This document shows, piece after piece, positions 8,631 through 20,653 of a stretch of 64,000 nt of DNA. Source of the stretch: Stenotrophomonas sp. ZAC14D1_NAIMI4_1 (GTDB taxonomy: Bacteria > Pseudomonadota > Gammaproteobacteria > Xanthomonadales > Xanthomonadaceae). How positions within the stretch are numbered: position 1 is the stretch's first letter; each line of letters opens with the position of its first letter. Below the pieces are notes generated by a model. The model saw only the letters and a list, made by a program, of their open reading frames with translations, was not told where the DNA came from and did not search any database. Location of the stretch: assembly GCF_003086775.1 (NCBI RefSeq), contig NZ_CP026001.1, positions 3,373,233 to 3,437,232 on the forward strand, read 5' to 3'. A program made the translations under genes and the position numbers.

Positions 8631-8682
8631 GTAGTGCCGGCCGCTGGCCGGCAATGGGTTGCCGGCCAGCGGCCGGCACTAC
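8631..8682. repeat. SMAG pair (inverted GTAG stem-loops)
   Basis: GTAG-TGCCGGCC-GCT-GGCCGGCA and its inverted partner ending in CTAC, separated by a few bases. Lies between the convergent M2 peptidase gene and the 130-residue ORF. Confidence 0.9.
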
Positions 8683-8694
8683 CGCAACTGCAGG

Positions 8695-9087
8695 TCAGTT
8701 GTTTTTCTTCGCCGCCATTGCGGCGGCCAGTTCGGCCTTGTATTCCTCGAAGGTCTGGCCCTTCTCCTTGGCCTCGGCCTGCGCGGCATCGCGCAGCGCA
8801 TCGGAATACACCAGGCGCACCGGCGTGCCCTTGCGCTCGTGCAGTTCACCGGCCTGCATGATCAGCGCGAGCACCTGCGCGGCACTCTCGCTGTGGCCGG
8901 CGATGCGGCCATCCATGCCCAGCACCCATTCGCCATCGCGGCGCACGACGCCAGCCAGCAGCGTGCGCTGCGCATCGCGCAGTTCGGCATGCGGCTCGAC
9001 AGGCGAGGCCTGGGCAGCGGCCTTGTTGGCAGCCTTTTCTTCCTGGCGGCGGCGCTGGTCGCGACGGGTCTTGGAGGTGGTGGACAT
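8695..9087 (-). CDS. Conserved hypothetical protein, 130 aa
   Basis: I do not recognise a named domain. The protein is soluble, with a very basic N-terminus (KTRRDQRRRQEEKAANKAAA), a middle segment RRDGEWVLGMDGRIAGHSES that looks like a small beta unit, and an Ala/Lys-rich helical tail ending AAMAAKKNN. The start at ATG 9087 is chosen because the longer reading frame adds only low-complexity sequence. Its stop lies 13 nt from the SMAG pair. Codon use fits the genome, so it is probably a real gene. Confidence 0.7.
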   Translation of the reverse strand: MSTTSKTRRDQRRRQEEKAANKAAAQASPVEPHAELRDAQRTLLAGVVRRDGEWVLGMDGRIAGHSESAAQVLALIMQAGELHERKGTPVRLVYSDALRDAAQAEAKEKGQTFEEYKAELAAAMAAKKNN

Positions 9088-9167
9088 GGGGCGGTACCGC
9101 GACGAGGGGGCGCAAGGATAACGCACCCCGGCCATGACGCCGCTTCACGGGCGCCGGCCCCGCCTGC

Positions 9168-10061
9168 TCAGTCCAGCACCCGGCCCTGCCGCCAGTAACC
9201 CATGAACGTCAGCGCACGGCGGTCCAGCCCGCAGTCTCGGACCAGGTGGCGGCGGATCGCCATCACGGCCCCGGCCTCGCCGGCCATCCAGGCGTAGAAC
9301 GGCCCGGCCACGCCCGCGTCGGACTGCTCCCACAGGATCTGTGCGTCCACGTCGATCTCGTCCAGCGCTTCCCCGGCAACCACCGACGAGGCGGCCAACC
9401 GTGCCTGCACGGCCTGCACAAGCGCCTGGCCGTAAGCGGCCTGGCCGCGCGGCAGCCATACCAGTTCGGCAGTGGGCGGCGCCTTCAAGGCGATGGCACC
9501 GCCCTCGCCCGCCACTTCCAGCAGGGCCAGCACGCGCGGCGGATCTACCTGGGCGGCCAGTTCCTCGAGGATGCCGGCCACCGCCGGCAGCGCCGTCTCG
9601 TCAGCCACCAGCAGCACCTGGCCGACCCCGGCCGGCGGCTTCCATTCCCAGCCTTCGCTGCTCTCGGCGCACTCGGCATCCGGGGCCAGCAGCACCACGC
9701 GGTCACCGGGCCGGGCATGCGTGGCCCAGCGCGAGGCCGGCCCGGTTTCACCGTGCAGGACGAAATCGACGTCGACCTCGCCCTGCGCGGCGCGCAGCTG
9801 GCGAAGGGTGTAGGTGCGCATCGGCGGGCGCTGGTCGTCGGCCAGGGCGCGGTAGCGGGCGTACCAGTCCTCGCCGCTGGGCACGTCCGGGGCGTCCTGG
9901 CCGGGCAAGGGGAAAAACACCTTGATCCGCTGATCCGGGCCCTCGGTCTTCATCCGCGCCACGTCGGCGCCGGTGAACACCAGGCGGTGCAGGGAGGGGG
10001 AAAGGACGCGGCGCTCCTTCAGCGCCACCTCGAACAGGCGGTAGGTCTGCTGCGCAGCCAT
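9168..10061 (-). CDS. Siderophore-interacting protein (NADPH-dependent ferric-chelate reductase)
   Basis: A 297-residue cytoplasmic flavoprotein of the ViuB/YqjH (SIP) family that reduces Fe(III)-siderophores to release iron. The FAD-binding beta-barrel covers about 1-135 with RTYTLR (the RxYT FAD-binding motif) at about 85. The C-terminal NAD(P)H domain contains LVADETALPAVAGILEELA, the family's strongly conserved block. The C-terminus reads GYWRQGR, as is usual for the family. No siderophore genes are adjacent, so the partner chelate is unknown. ATG 10061 is the only sensible start. Confidence 0.9.
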   Translation of the reverse strand: MAAQQTYRLFEVALKERRVLSPSLHRLVFTGADVARMKTEGPDQRIKVFFPLPGQDAPDVPSGEDWYARYRALADDQRPPMRTYTLRQLRAAQGEVDVDFVLHGETGPASRWATHARPGDRVVLLAPDAECAESSEGWEWKPPAGVGQVLLVADETALPAVAGILEELAAQVDPPRVLALLEVAGEGGAIALKAPPTAELVWLPRGQAAYGQALVQAVQARLAASSVVAGEALDEIDVDAQILWEQSDAGVAGPFYAWMAGEAGAVMAIRRHLVRDCGLDRRALTFMGYWRQGRVLD

Positions 10062-10201
10062 GGGGGTACCTCGCGACGGCTTCGGATCGGCTGGCCGTCA
10101 TGCACCCGTGCAGTGGCTGGCTGGAACACCCAGCCTAGCTCGCCGCTGCAGCGGCGCAAGGGGCCGGGGGACGCTTGCGCCGCCCTGCCCCTGCGCGCTG
10201 C

Positions 10202-11428
10202 TCAAAGGCCGGTGGCCACTGCCTGCACTGCGCGCTCGCGGCGGTGTTCCCAGTACCAGAACGCGAAGCCGCCCGCGAAGAAGGCGGCCTGGCCCAGGGC
10301 CAGGTGCAGCGGGCTGCCGCTCAGCAGCGGCGACACCAGGCCGGCCACCACGGTGCTGATCATCAGCTGGATGAACGCCTGCAGCGAGGAGGCCAGGCCG
10401 CGCTGGTGCGGGTACATGTCCAGCACCGCCAGCGCCAGGATCGGGAAGATCAGCGCCATGCCCATGCCGCCCAGGAAGATCGGCAGCACCGCCCACGGCA
10501 GCACGAACTGCGGTGCCAGGGACACATAGCCGACGTTGAGCAGCACCGACACCGCGCACAGGGTGAAACCGATGGCGACCTGGCGGGTGGGCGTGGTGCG
10601 CCCGGCCATGCGCCCGGACAGGAACGAACCGGTGGTCATGCCGCCGATGGTGGGAATGAACAACCAGGCGAAGCCACCTTCACCCAGGTGCAGGTGCTGC
10701 ATGACGAACACCGGCGCCGAGGCGATGTACAGGAAGATGCCGCCGAAGTTGATGCTGCCGGCCAGCGCCAGGCGCAGGAAACGCGGGTTGAAGCCGATGC
10801 GCACGTAGTCACGCAGCAGGCCACGCGGCGACAGCGGCACGCGAGCCGCCACCGGGTGGGTCTCCGGCATGAAGCGGGCCGTGCAGACCAGCAGCAGCAG
10901 TGAGAACACCACCAGGAACCAGAAGATCAGCGGCCAGCCGGCGCCACTGAGCAGGATCCAGCCACCGATGATCGGCGCGATGGCCGGGGCGATGCCGAAC
11001 AGCATCGATACCTGGCTCATCAGCCGCTGCGCATCGTGGCCGTGGTACAGATCGCGGATGACCGCGCGGCCGACGATCATGCCCACGCCGGCCGACAGGC
11101 CCTGCAGCGCGCGGAACACCAGCAGGGTGCTCAGGTCGGTGGACAGCGCGCAGCCGACCGAGGCGCCGATGAACACCACCAGGCCGCCGAGAATCACCCG
11201 CTTGCGGCCCCAGGCATCGGACAGCGGTCCGTGCGCCAGGCTCATCAACGCGTAGAACAGCAGGTAGACGCTGATGGTCTGCTGCACCGCCACCTCATCC
11301 ACCGCCAAGCGCTGGGCCAGCTGCGGGAAGGCCGGGAAGATGGTGTCGATCGAGAACGGGCCGAACATGGCCAGGCCTGCGAGCAGCAGGGCCATGCGTC
11401 GGGTGGAAGGGGCAACAGCGGGGGTCAT
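10202..11428 (-). CDS. Bcr/CflA-family MFS drug efflux transporter
   Basis: A 408-residue, 12-helix major facilitator. Characteristic Bcr/CflA features are GPFSIDTIFPAFPQLA in helix 1, HGPLSDAWGRKRVI as the MFS motif A between helices 2 and 3, and RALQGLSAGVGMIVGRAVIRDL in helix 4. Members expel chloramphenicol, bicyclomycin, sulfonamides or dipeptides; the substrate is not predictable here. ATG 11428 (MTPAVAPSTRRM) is used; ATG 11452 would add eight residues. It runs divergently from gcvP, with the glycine riboswitch leader between them. Confidence 0.9.
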   Translation of the reverse strand: MTPAVAPSTRRMALLLAGLAMFGPFSIDTIFPAFPQLAQRLAVDEVAVQQTISVYLLFYALMSLAHGPLSDAWGRKRVILGGLVVFIGASVGCALSTDLSTLLVFRALQGLSAGVGMIVGRAVIRDLYHGHDAQRLMSQVSMLFGIAPAIAPIIGGWILLSGAGWPLIFWFLVVFSLLLLVCTARFMPETHPVAARVPLSPRGLLRDYVRIGFNPRFLRLALAGSINFGGIFLYIASAPVFVMQHLHLGEGGFAWLFIPTIGGMTTGSFLSGRMAGRTTPTRQVAIGFTLCAVSVLLNVGYVSLAPQFVLPWAVLPIFLGGMGMALIFPILALAVLDMYPHQRGLASSLQAFIQLMISTVVAGLVSPLLSGSPLHLALGQAAFFAGGFAFWYWEHRRERAVQAVATGL

Positions 11429-11626
11429 CGGCAAAGCGTCCGGCAGGGCCATGCGCGGCACGCACGGCGGGCGCCGATCCCCTGCAGCAGGGACGGCGCC
11501 AGATGAATACGAGAGTCCGGCCATGATAGGCCCGGATTGCGGCCGATGCCATCGACCACTGCACGAAACGCATGGCCGGGCCATCGGCCATTCAGGCGCG
11601 CAGGCGCGCTGCCCCGGTTCCGGGCC

Positions 11627-11655
11627 CGTGTTCAGCGGCGGCAACCCGCTATAAT
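11627..11655 (+). promoter_or_regulatory. Predicted sigma70 promoter of gcvP
   Basis: A perfect -10 hexamer TATAAT at 11650-11655, with only a poor -35 upstream (around 11627-11632). Transcription starting at about 11662 would include the whole riboswitch. Confidence 0.65.
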
Positions 11656-11665
11656 CAGGGGGCAA

Positions 11666-11836
11666 CATGGTGGGAGAAGCGGAACACCGCTGCCGAAGGC
11701 GCAACGCCCGTAATCGCTCAGGCCCGATACCACCCGTAACAGAACTCTGGAGAGACCGGTTCGATCCGGCGCCGAAGGGGCACGAAGCAGCGGCCAGCCG
11801 CGCTTTTAAACTCTCAGGCAAAAGGACAGAGGGGCG
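11666..11836 (+). ncRNA. Tandem glycine riboswitch
   Basis: Two adjacent glycine aptamers. The first (about 11668-11734) shows GGTGGGAGAAGC, GCCGAAGG and a closing CACC. The second (about 11744-11834) shows CTCTGGAGAGACC, CGCCGAAGGGGCA and the highly conserved CTCTCAGGCAAAAGGACAGAG block. This two-aptamer layout senses glycine cooperatively and usually switches on glycine cleavage genes. It ends about 65 nt before the gcvP start; a small CCGCC/GGCGG stem at 11847-11860 may belong to the expression platform. Confidence 0.95.
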
Positions 11837-11901
11837 CCCCGCAGACCGCCAACCGGCGGCTTGTGCCCGTGCGTGTGCCCTTTCCTGACGGATCCTTCGC
11901 C

Positions 11902-14769
<2,868 letters not shown>

Positions 14770-14792
14770 ATTCCCGATGGATCGGTAAACGG

Positions 14793-14819
14793 AACGGCCC
14801 GCGCAAGCGGGCCGTTTTC
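14793..14819 (+). terminator. Rho-independent terminator of gcvP
   Basis: AACGGCCCGC-GCAA-GCGGGCCGTT perfect 10-bp stem followed by TTTCG. Also near the end of the convergent VOC gene. Confidence 0.85.
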
Positions 14820-14827
14820 GTTGTGCC

Positions 14828-15238
14828 TCACGGGTCCGGCATCTGCCCCAGGCTCAACTGCCACGACACGCCGTAGCGGTCCTGCACCCAGCCGTAGCGG
14901 TTGCTGAAATCGTAGTCCCCCACCGGCATCAGCCAGTGCCCGCCCTCGCCCAGCACCCGCGCCGCGCGCTCGAACTGCTCGCTGCCCGCGCATTCGACGA
15001 ACAGCGAGATCGAGGGACTGAACGTGAAGTCGTGCACGTCCAGGCTGTCGAAGCACAGGTAGTGGGTGCCACCCAGCAGGAAGATGGCCTGGCGCACCTG
15101 GCCGGGCACGCCGGCGCCGGCACCTTCGGGGTGGTGCTGCAGGGCCAGCAGGCGGAAATCGGCGAAGGCGTCGGCGTACAGGGCCATGGCGGCCTCGGCC
15201 TGGCCGGTGAACATCAGGAACGGGCGACTGCGCAGCAT
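14828..15238 (-). CDS. VOC-superfamily protein, PhnB-like
   Basis: A 136-residue small cytoplasmic protein of the glyoxalase/bleomycin-resistance (VOC) fold, in the PhnB/3-demethylubiquinone-methyltransferase-like group. The start RSRPFLMFTGQAEAAMALYADAF, the SPSISLFVEC strand and GWVQDRYGVSWQLS end are the usual PhnB landmarks. Catalytic function for this group is generally unknown. The metal-ligand pattern of true glyoxalase I is not evident. ATG 15238 follows a good GGAG Shine-Dalgarno sequence. Confidence 0.85.
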   Translation of the reverse strand: MLRSRPFLMFTGQAEAAMALYADAFADFRLLALQHHPEGAGAGVPGQVRQAIFLLGGTHYLCFDSLDVHDFTFSPSISLFVECAGSEQFERAARVLGEGGHWLMPVGDYDFSNRYGWVQDRYGVSWQLSLGQMPDP

Positions 15239-15311
15239 GCGGTACTCCTGTTCGACGGGCCGGTGACGGCCCACGCGATCAGGATGGCACGGCGGATGTG
15301 CAGCCGCCGTG

Positions 15312-15334
15312 GTAGTGCCGGCCGCTGGCCGGCA
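15312..15334 (+). repeat. Single SMAG stem-loop
   Basis: GTAG-TGCCGGCC-GCT-GGCCGGCA, unpaired copy between the VOC gene and the permease stop codon. Confidence 0.85.
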
Positions 15335-15341
15335 GCCCCGA

Positions 15342-16703
15342 TCAGGCTTCCCGCATGCGCCGCGCAATGGCACTGCCGGCGGCGATGGCCGCAGTCAGCG
15401 CCACCATCGACAGGAACTGCAGGCGCGTATGCGCCTCGCTCAGCAGCAGGCCGAAGATCAGCGCCAGGATGCCCAGCGCGCACACCGTCAGCCACGGGAA
15501 GCCGGCCATGCGGAACGGCAGGCGGGTGCCCTGGCGATCGGCACGACGGCGCAGCACCAGCTGCGAAACCAGCGACAGCGTCCACACCAGCAGGCAGGTG
15601 GAGCCGACGATGTTGAGCAGCACCGGCAGCACCTTGTCCGGGAACAGCAGCTCCATGATGGTGGCGGCGAAGCCGAACAGCACGCTGGCCAGCACGGCGA
15701 TGACCGGCACCTGGCGCGGGTCGGTCCAGCCCAGCACGGCGGGGGCTTCGCGGCGCTGCGCCAGCGAATACATCATGCGCGAGGCACCGTAGAGGTTGGC
15801 ATTGAGCGCCGACAGCAGCGCGATCACCGCGATCAGGGTGATGGCCGTGGCCGCGCCCGGAATGTTGGCGACCGCAAGCACGGCGGCAAACGGCGACTTC
15901 AGCGACTCGCTGGTCCACGGCACCACGGCGATGATCACGCTGAGCGAGCCGATGTAGAACACCAGGATGCGCCAGGCCACGGTACGGATGGCACGGGCGA
16001 TGCTGCGCTCGGGGTCTTCGGTTTCGGCGGCGGCCACCGCCACGATCTCGGTGCCGCCAAAGGCGAACACCACCACCAGCAGCGCCGCGCCGATGCCGGC
16101 CAGGCCCTTCGGCGCGAAGCCGCCGTGCTGGGTGAAGTTGCTCAACCCCGGCGAGGCCACCTGCGGCAGCCAGCCCATCAGCAGGGCGATGCCGATGGCG
16201 ATGAAGGCGAGGATGGCGGCCACCTTGAGGATGGCGAACCAGAATTCGAACTCGCCGAAGTTCTTCACCCCGAGCAGGTTGATCGCAGTGAAGAACAGCA
16301 TGAAGGCCAGCGCCGCCATCGGGACCGGTATCACCGGCCAGACCGTGGCCAGCAGGCCGGCCGCACCCACCGCCTCGGCGGCGATGACGATGACCAGCTG
16401 CACCCACCACAACCAGCCCACGGTGGCACCGGCGGTGGCGCCCATGGCATCGGCCGCATACACCGAGAACGCGCCACTGGTCGGCTTGGCCGCGGCCATT
16501 TCGCCCAGGGCATTCATCACGATGATCACCAGCGCGCCGGCCACCAGGTAGGACACCAGCACGGCCGGGCCGGCCGCCTGCACGCCCACGCCGGAACCGA
16601 GGAACAGGCCGGCGCCGATCGCGCTGCCCAGGCCCATCATGATCAACTGGCGCGGCTTGAGCGAATGGCCAAGGCGGGAAGGCGTAACGGGGCTGGCGGG
16701 CAT
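15342..16703 (-). CDS. APC-family amino-acid permease
   Basis: A 453-residue, 12-helix amino acid transporter of the AAT branch (GabP/AnsP/PheP type). The N-terminus [24 protein letters not shown] contains the substrate-backbone-binding GxIGxGLF motif in helix 1, and the [15 protein letters not shown] segment in helix 5 is typical. The substrate is not readable. It lies 81 nt downstream of, and in the same direction as, a PAS-AraC regulator gene, so the two may be co-transcribed and the regulator may sense the transported compound or a breakdown product. Confidence 0.9.
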   Translation of the reverse strand: MPASPVTPSRLGHSLKPRQLIMMGLGSAIGAGLFLGSGVGVQAAGPAVLVSYLVAGALVIIVMNALGEMAAAKPTSGAFSVYAADAMGATAGATVGWLWWVQLVIVIAAEAVGAAGLLATVWPVIPVPMAALAFMLFFTAINLLGVKNFGEFEFWFAILKVAAILAFIAIGIALLMGWLPQVASPGLSNFTQHGGFAPKGLAGIGAALLVVVFAFGGTEIVAVAAAETEDPERSIARAIRTVAWRILVFYIGSLSVIIAVVPWTSESLKSPFAAVLAVANIPGAATAITLIAVIALLSALNANLYGASRMMYSLAQRREAPAVLGWTDPRQVPVIAVLASVLFGFAATIMELLFPDKVLPVLLNIVGSTCLLVWTLSLVSQLVLRRRADRQGTRLPFRMAGFPWLTVCALGILALIFGLLLSEAHTRLQFLSMVALTAAIAAGSAIARRMREA

Positions 16704-16784
16704 CGGCGGGACTGGCGGCGGCTACAGGGGCGTCACCTTACATTGTCCCCCACCCACGGGGATAGGCACAGTGCAGCAGACCGC

Positions 16785-17507
16785 TCAGGACAGCAGGGCC
16801 TCGCCGACATTGCCCCCGATACGGGCCCGATAGGCACGCGGCGAGAAACCGGTTTCAGCCTTGAATTTGCGGGTGAACGCACTCTGGTCGCTGAAACCGC
16901 AGGCCTGGCCGATGCAGGCGATGCTGTCGTCACCGTGCAGCAGGTGCATGGCCATCTGGATGCGCAGCCGGGTCAGCACCTGCTGCGGGGTCATCTGGAA
17001 CACCTTGCGGAAGCTGCGCTCCAGCTTGGACAGCGAGAAACCGGTGATGTCCAGCAGCGTCTGCATGCGCACGTTCTCGGCGTAGTGCGCGTTGAGGTGG
17101 GCCAGGGCCAGGCGCAGCTGCTCGTACTGGGTGCCCAGGCTGTCCTTCTGGCCCAGGTCGCGGGAGATGCCGATCAGCCCCTCGATGCTGCCATCCACCA
17201 GCAGCGGCCGCTTGCAGGTCAGGCACCAGCCCGGTTCGCGGTTGGCGAACAGGTGCAGCTCCATCAGGTTCTCGATCACTTCACCGGACAGCACGCGTGC
17301 GTCCTGGTCCACGTAATCCGCGCTCAGGCCGGTCGGGTAGATCTCTGCAGCGGTGCGGCCGATGACATCCTTGCGCGCACGCAGGCCCAGCCGCCGCAGC
17401 ATGGTCTGGTTGACGTGGGTGTAGCGGCCCTGGCGGTCCTTCATGAAGAACAGCACGTCCGGAATGGCGTCGAACAGGGCTTCGATGTCGGTGGGCTCGA
17501 CTCGCAT
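16785..17507 (-). CDS. PAS-domain AraC-family transcriptional regulator
   Basis: A 240-residue protein with an N-terminal PAS domain (about 8-120: [27 protein letters not shown]...[11 protein letters not shown]) and a C-terminal AraC/XylS double helix-turn-helix (about 140-230: [13 protein letters not shown] ... [26 protein letters not shown]). PAS rather than cupin sensing is the less common arrangement in AraC proteins. It lies upstream of the permease and is divergent from katE with a 117-bp gap, so it could control either. ATG 17507 is chosen because the following residues begin the PAS fold. Confidence 0.88.
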   Translation of the reverse strand: MRVEPTDIEALFDAIPDVLFFMKDRQGRYTHVNQTMLRRLGLRARKDVIGRTAAEIYPTGLSADYVDQDARVLSGEVIENLMELHLFANREPGWCLTCKRPLLVDGSIEGLIGISRDLGQKDSLGTQYEQLRLALAHLNAHYAENVRMQTLLDITGFSLSKLERSFRKVFQMTPQQVLTRLRIQMAMHLLHGDDSIACIGQACGFSDQSAFTRKFKAETGFSPRAYRARIGGNVGEALLS

Positions 17508-17624
17508 GCAGCAAGCATACCCGAGCCCGCTTTTGCCTGTACGTTCACCCGCGGCGGACCGTGGGTTAACGGCCCGGGGGCGACTGTCATGGCCTGCCCC
17601 CCTCGTATCCCGGAGACCCCCCCG

Positions 17625-19724
17625 ATGGCCGCCAGCAAGCCGACCGGCAAGCGCGCACCCGCCCCGTCCCAGAAGTCCCAGGCCCAGCAGCGCGGCGACG
17701 GTGACGAACTGCACCTGCAGGCCGGCGGCACGCATCCGGCGATGACCACCGCGCAGGGCATTCCGGTGGCCGACAACCAGAACTCGCTGCGCGAGGGCCC
17801 GCGCGGACCCACCCTGCTGGAGGATTTCATCCTCCGCGAGAAGATCACCCACTTCGACCACGAGCGCATTCCCGAACGCATCGTGCATGCGCGCGGCAGC
17901 GCCGCCCATGGTTATTTCGAACTGACCCGTTCGCTGGCGAAGTACACCCGCGCCCGCGTGCTCACCGAAGTGGGCACGAAGACGCCGGTGTTCACCCGCT
18001 TCTCCACCGTGGCCGGCGGTGCCGGTTCGGTCGACACTCCGCGCGACGTGCGGGGCTTCGCGGTCAAGTTCTACACGCCGGAAGGCAACTGGGACCTGGT
18101 CGGCAACAACATCCCGGTGTTCTTCATCCAGGATGCGATGAAGTTTCCCGATCTCGTGCATGCGGTGAAGATGGAGCCGGACCGCGCGTTCCCGCAGGCC
18201 GCCAGCGCGCATGACACGTTCTGGGATTTCATCTCGCTGATGCCCGAATCGATGCACATGATCATGTGGGCGATGAGCGACCGTGGCATCCCGCGTTCGC
18301 TGCGCATGATCGAAGGCTTCGGCGTCCACAGCTTCCGCCTGTTGAATGAGGACGGCGACTCCACGTTCGTCAAGTTCCACTGGCGACCGAAGCTGGGCAT
18401 CCAGTCCACCGTGTGGGATGAAGCGCTGAAACTGCAGGCCGCCGACAACGACTTCCATCGCCGCGACCTGTTCGAGGCGATCCAGCGCGGCGACTTCCCC
18501 GAATGGGAACTGGCGGTGCAGCTGTTCACCGAAGAAGAGGCTGAGGCGTTCCCGTTCGACCACCTCGACCCGACCAAGATCATTCCCGAATCGCTGGTGC
18601 CGCTGAAGGTGATCGGGCGCATGGTGCTGGACCGCTGGCCGGACAATTTCTTCGCCGAAACCGAGCAGGTGGCGTTCTGCCCGGCCAACGTGCCGCCCGG
18701 CATCGATTTCAGCAACGATCCGCTGCTGCAGGGCCGCCTGTTCTCCTACCTGGACACGCAGCTGATCCGCCTGGGTGGGCCGAACTTCCACCAGATTCCG
18801 GTCAATGCGCCCAAATGCCCCTTCGCCAACCACCAGCGCGATGGACACATGCAGATGCAGGTGCCGAAGGGCCGTGTGGCCTACGACCCCAGCTCGCTGG
18901 AGGACGACAGCCCGCGCGAAACCGCTGCCGGGTTCCGCAGCCATGCAACCGCCGATGATGGCCGCAAGGGACGCACGCGTGCGGCGAGCTTCGCCGACCA
19001 CTACAGCCAGGCGCGCGCGTTCTTCCGCAGCCTGGAAAAGCCGGAGCAGGCGCATCTCGCCTCGGCGCTGGTGTTCGAGCTGTCCAAGGTGGAAACGCTG
19101 AAGGTGCGCGTGCGTACCGTCAGCCACCTGCGCAACATCGACGAGACATTGGCCAAGCGCGTAGCCGATGGCCTGGCCCTGGCCGACCTGCCCGATGCCG
19201 CGCCGACCGCAACGCCCGCACAGGACATGCCCGCCGTTCCCGAGGTACGCATCATCGGCCGCACGAAAGACACGTTGCAGGGGCGCTGCATCGGCATCCT
19301 GTTCGATGAGGGCTCCGATGCGGGGCTGATCGCCAGCCTGCGCAAGGCCGCGCAGAAGGCCGGTGCCGAAGTGAAACTGGTGGCGCCGAAAGTGGGTGGC
19401 GCCACCCTCAGCGACGGCAAGCGCCAGGCTGCCGATGGCCAGTTGGCGGGCACGCCCTCGGCGGTGTTCGATGCCGTGGCCGTGGTGCTCAGTGCGGACG
19501 GGGCCAAGGCGCTGGCCAAGGAAGCCGCTGCCGTCGAATTCGTCAGCCATGCGTGGGCACACCTGAAGGCCATTGCCAGCGATGCCGGTGGCCAGGCGCT
19601 GTTGAAGGCCGCCCGCGTGGGCAACGATGCCGGCACCGTGGAAGCCGAGGACGCCAAGGGCTTCCTCGCTGCCGCGGCCACCCGCCAGTGGGCGCGCGAA
19701 CCCAAGCTGCGCCTGCTGGCCTGA
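17625..19724 (+). CDS. katE: Large-subunit monofunctional catalase HPII
   Basis: A 699-residue clade-2 catalase that dismutates hydrogen peroxide in the cytoplasm. A Gln/Lys-rich N-terminal arm is followed by the heme core, with catalytic His88 in [12 protein letters not shown], catalytic Asn in [12 protein letters not shown] and the heme-ligating Tyr in [10 protein letters not shown]. The last ~150 residues form the flavodoxin/DJ-1-like domain found only in large catalases ([22 protein letters not shown]). ATG 17625 has GGAGAC upstream. A 65-residue small gene follows 23 nt later, probably in the same transcript. Confidence 0.96.
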   Translation: MAASKPTGKRAPAPSQKSQAQQRGDGDELHLQAGGTHPAMTTAQGIPVADNQNSLREGPRGPTLLEDFILREKITHFDHERIPERIVHARGSAAHGYFELTRSLAKYTRARVLTEVGTKTPVFTRFSTVAGGAGSVDTPRDVRGFAVKFYTPEGNWDLVGNNIPVFFIQDAMKFPDLVHAVKMEPDRAFPQAASAHDTFWDFISLMPESMHMIMWAMSDRGIPRSLRMIEGFGVHSFRLLNEDGDSTFVKFHWRPKLGIQSTVWDEALKLQAADNDFHRRDLFEAIQRGDFPEWELAVQLFTEEEAEAFPFDHLDPTKIIPESLVPLKVIGRMVLDRWPDNFFAETEQVAFCPANVPPGIDFSNDPLLQGRLFSYLDTQLIRLGGPNFHQIPVNAPKCPFANHQRDGHMQMQVPKGRVAYDPSSLEDDSPRETAAGFRSHATADDGRKGRTRAASFADHYSQARAFFRSLEKPEQAHLASALVFELSKVETLKVRVRTVSHLRNIDETLAKRVADGLALADLPDAAPTATPAQDMPAVPEVRIIGRTKDTLQGRCIGILFDEGSDAGLIASLRKAAQKAGAEVKLVAPKVGGATLSDGKRQAADGQLAGTPSAVFDAVAVVLSADGAKALAKEAAAVEFVSHAWAHLKAIASDAGGQALLKAARVGNDAGTVEAEDAKGFLAAAATRQWAREPKLRLLA

Positions 19725-19747
19725 TCGTTCCCTACCGGAGAAGCGAC

Positions 19748-19945
19748 ATGCCCCGTGGTGAGAAATCTGCCTACACCGACAAACAGAAGCGCCAGGCCGA
19801 GCACATCGAGGAAAGCGAACGCGCGCGCGGCGCCAGTGAGAGTACGGCCGAACGCATCGCGTGGGCCACCGTCAACAAGCAGGATGGCGGTGGCAAGCGC
19901 AGCGGCAGCGGGCGCAAGGCAACAAAGAAGGCCGCCGACAGCTGA
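19748..19945 (+). CDS. Small basic protein often annotated 'plasmid stabilization protein', 65 aa
   Basis: A very hydrophilic, Lys/Arg/Glu-rich polypeptide with MPRGEKSAYTDKQKRQAEHIEES, ARGASESTAERIAWATVNKQ and a GGGKRSGSGR tail. The same pattern recurs in stress-related small proteins in proteobacteria that are routinely labelled plasmid stabilization proteins without proof. It sits 23 nt downstream of katE with a GGAG sequence before ATG 19748, which suggests co-expression with catalase. Nothing links it to a plasmid here. Function unknown. Confidence 0.8.
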   Translation: MPRGEKSAYTDKQKRQAEHIEESERARGASESTAERIAWATVNKQDGGGKRSGSGRKATKKAADS

Positions 19946-19948
19946 ACC

Positions 19949-20653
19949 TCAGCCAGGCAGCCCGTTCACCCAGCGCGCCACCACTTCGGCCGCCTGTTCG
20001 GGCCGTGCCTGCAGCAGCAGGTGCGGCCCCTGCAGCGCGACGTGACGTGCCTCCGGCAGCTGGGCCTGCAGCTCGGACACGCTGGGCGGCCACAGCAGCC
20101 GGTCCTGCCGCGCCTGCAGGTACAGCGTCGGAACTGCGATACGCGGCAGCAGCGCACGCACGTCCACGCGCAGGGTGCTGGCGGCGCGTTGCCGCAGCAC
20201 GCGGCTGGGTACTTCGGCCAAGGCCTGGCGCAATGCCTGCACGTTCTGCGGTGTTCGCCACTGCCCCAGCAGCACCCGCGCCATCACCGGCAGCGGCGGC
20301 AACGGCCATGCCGCGGACAGCGCCACAGCGCTCGCGGCGGGCACCGGCACCGGCCGTCGCGCGAAGGTGGTGCTGAGCACCAGCCCACGCAGGCCGGCGG
20401 GCGCCTGCGCAGCAATCTGTACCGCCAACGGACCGGCAAACGATTCGGCCAGCAGCACCCATGGCTGCCGGGGAAGCTGCGGCTGCAGCCATGCCGCCAG
20501 GGTCGGATAATCCTGTGCCCCGTGCACGGGCAGCGACAGCGCCTCCGCCTCCAGCCCGTGTGCACGCAAGGCCTCCAGGAACGCGCCCGACATGCCCACG
20601 CCACCGTCCAGGCCGGGCAGCATCAGCACACGGGGGCGCAGCGGCGGGTTCAA
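19949..20653 (-). CDS. Alpha/beta-hydrolase family protein, TTG start
   Basis: About 234 residues. The first strand VLMLPGLDGGVGMSG, the nucleophile elbow LLAESFAGPLA (Ala-x-Ser-x-Ala in place of Gly-x-Ser-x-Gly), PTLYLQARQDRLLWP (acid loop) and GPHLLLQARPE (His loop) fit an esterase/lipase-type alpha/beta hydrolase. No ATG lies near the natural start. TTG 20653 overlaps the upstream gene's stop as TTGA and is the most economical start; GTG 20629 is possible. The overlap implies translational coupling with the upstream membrane protein. Substrate unknown. Confidence 0.8.
   Translation of the reverse strand: MNPPLRPRVLMLPGLDGGVGMSGAFLEALRAHGLEAEALSLPVHGAQDYPTLAAWLQPQLPRQPWVLLAESFAGPLAVQIAAQAPAGLRGLVLSTTFARRPVPVPAASAVALSAAWPLPPLPVMARVLLGQWRTPQNVQALRQALAEVPSRVLRQRAASTLRVDVRALLPRIAVPTLYLQARQDRLLWPPSVSELQAQLPEARHVALQGPHLLLQARPEQAAEVVARWVNGLPG

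Noticed and set aside
16785..19562. Long minus-strand frame that would fuse the AraC regulator to antisense katE
   Set aside because: The natural regulator starts at 17507 where the PAS domain begins. Upstream is antisense to katE.
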